Source of the DNA: Betaproteobacteria bacterium | Lineage (GTDB): Bacteria > Pseudomonadota > Gammaproteobacteria > Burkholderiales > SG8-41 | DNA length: 12,853 nt | Assembly (NCBI GenBank): GCA_021732805.1 | Contig: JAKFUJ010000296.1 | Coordinates: 1-12,853 of the forward strand | Direction: 5' to 3' | Part shown: positions 12,128-12,853 of the stretch, piece after piece | How positions within the stretch are numbered: position 1 is the first letter of the stretch | Layout: every line of letters starts with the position of its first letter | Translations under genes and position numbers: made by a program | The notes under the pieces: model-generated | What the model was told of the DNA's origin: nothing | What the model saw: the letters and a program-made list of their open reading frames with translations, nothing else | Databases searched by the model: none

Positions 12128-12144
12128 CGTTTTCCCTGCCCCCA
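12128..12144 (+). repeat. 17-bp direct repeat, right copy
   Basis: This is an exact copy of 11265-11281, located just beyond the higBA promoter and before the SDR gene. The matching bases do not extend past the 17 bp on either side. Confidence 0.7.
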
Positions 12145-12217
12145 GCGCCTTGATTCTTATTTATTTTTTGATGGGTCATAATCGCCAACTTGGAAAAACC
12201 CAATCAGGGAGAACATA

Positions 12218-12853
12218 TTGGACTTGGAACTGCGTGGAAAAAAAGTGTTGATCACCGGGGCCTCAAAAGGGCTCGGACTGGCATGCGCACACGGGTTCGC
12301 ATCCGAAGGTGCAACAGTCCATATTGCCGCCCGCAACGAAAATGCCCTCAAGGCGGCCGCAGATTTGATCAGGAAAAAATACAAGACGGAAGCCTTTGTC
12401 CATCCTGTCGATCTGAGCAAGACCGAAAACGCCGTCGCACTGGGCAAGGCCTGCGCCGATGTCGATATCCTGGTCAACAACGCCGGCGCGATCCCCGGCG
12501 GCAGCCTGCTGGAGATCACTGACGAAAGGTGGCGCCAGGCATGGGATCTGAAGGTCTTCGGCTTTATCAACCTGACACGCGAGATTTACAAGAACATGCG
12601 CGAGCGCAAAGCCGGGGCCATTGTCAACATCATTGGTGTTGCCGGTGAACGCCACCGCTCCAACTACATCACTGGAACCACCGGTAATGCCGGACTGATG
12701 GCATTCACACGCGCGCTGGGTTCGGAGAGTGTGGACCACGGCATCCGCGTCGTCGGCGTGAATCCGGGACGCATAGAAACCGAACGCCAGATCGGACACT
12801 TCAGGGAACAAGCCCTGCAGCAATTCGGTGATGAATCGCGCTGGCCCGAGCTA
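12218..12853 (+). CDS. Short-chain dehydrogenase/reductase (SDR), 3' end outside the window
   Basis: A partial SDR of 212 codons running off the window edge. The Rossmann motif TGASKGLG is at residues 13-20 and NNAG at 87-90; PG at VVGVNPGRIETER is also in place. The active-site region is unusual. The tyrosine (Y150, in SNYITGTTGNAGLMAF) is present, but the lysine expected four residues later is T154, and the usual serine stretch reads IIGVAGE. I recall an SDR subgroup with a similar Y-x-x-G-x-x-GNA pattern, so this is probably a genuine subgroup and not damage; its chemistry may differ from classical SDRs. The start is TTG 12218, supported by AGGGAGAA at 12206-12213; no ATG lies close enough. 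It follows an AT-rich 100-bp gap that may hold its promoter (for example CATAAT at 12177-12182). The substrate is unknown. Confidence 0.88.
   Translation, partial: MDLELRGKKVLITGASKGLGLACAHGFASEGATVHIAARNENALKAAADLIRKKYKTEAFVHPVDLSKTENAVALGKACADVDILVNNAGAIPGGSLLEITDERWRQAWDLKVFGFINLTREIYKNMRERKAGAIVNIIGVAGERHRSNYITGTTGNAGLMAFTRALGSESVDHGIRVVGVNPGRIETERQIGHFREQALQQFGDESRWPEL

Noticed and set aside
12263..12823. A 186-codon minus-strand open frame
   Set aside because: It is antisense to the SDR gene, which has TGxxxGxG and NNAG motifs and a ribosome-binding site.
1..12853. CRISPR arrays, rRNA genes, IS-element transposases or phage genes
   Set aside because: No regularly spaced repeats, rRNA segments, transposase motifs or phage structural genes were seen on either strand.

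Overview
The window is about 12.9 kb of GC-rich DNA. It looks like a betaproteobacterial chromosome: a Bug-type (tripartite tricarboxylate transporter) periplasmic binding protein, YaeQ, DUF1415 and MmgE/PrpD proteins, and short GC-rich interspersed repeats together suggest this group. The assignment is inferred from gene content and composition, not from a marker gene.

The left part is organised around selenocysteine. It opens with the 3' part of selB (15-1196), the Sec-specific elongation factor, and contains a clear selC tRNA-Sec (7014-7108, anticodon TCA). Between them lies a catabolic-looking cassette: a GntR/UTRA regulator (1242-2012), a palindromic candidate operator (2059-2078), a 339-aa conserved protein of unknown function (2162-3181), a selenoprotein and a Bug-family solute-binding protein (3823-4800). 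The selenoprotein is the main result. Its frame runs 3230-3760 through an in-frame TGA at 3518-3520 that sits exactly in a U-G-S-C motif, followed at once by a SECIS-like hairpin. A conventional gene caller would split it into two small ORFs. Its U-x-x-C-x-x-C motif and following sequence recall the selenoprotein B subunit of glycine/betaine reductase and the proline reductase PrdB, so the 339-aa protein plus UGSC protein may form an uncharacterised selenium-dependent reductase fed by the binding protein. A thioredoxin-reductase-like flavoprotein (4868-5776), DUF1415 (5797-6360, minus strand) and YaeQ (6380-6928) follow before selC.

Downstream of selC is a complete MmgE/PrpD family gene (7164-8549). 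After its terminator-like hairpins the window becomes an accessory region (8550-12144). It holds a RES/Xre toxin-antitoxin pair with a long inverted-repeat operator; a 90-bp remnant of a second PrpD gene tail; an orphan HigA-type antitoxin; a peptidase S51-like gene carried as a solitary integron cassette with an attC site but no integrase; the tail of a lost LysR regulator; an interspersed inverted-repeat element; and a complete higBA module with a perfect 18-bp palindrome between its -35 and -10. A 17-bp direct repeat brackets the repeat element plus higBA.

The window ends inside a short-chain dehydrogenase/reductase gene (12218 to the edge) whose YxxxK active-site lysine is replaced by threonine.
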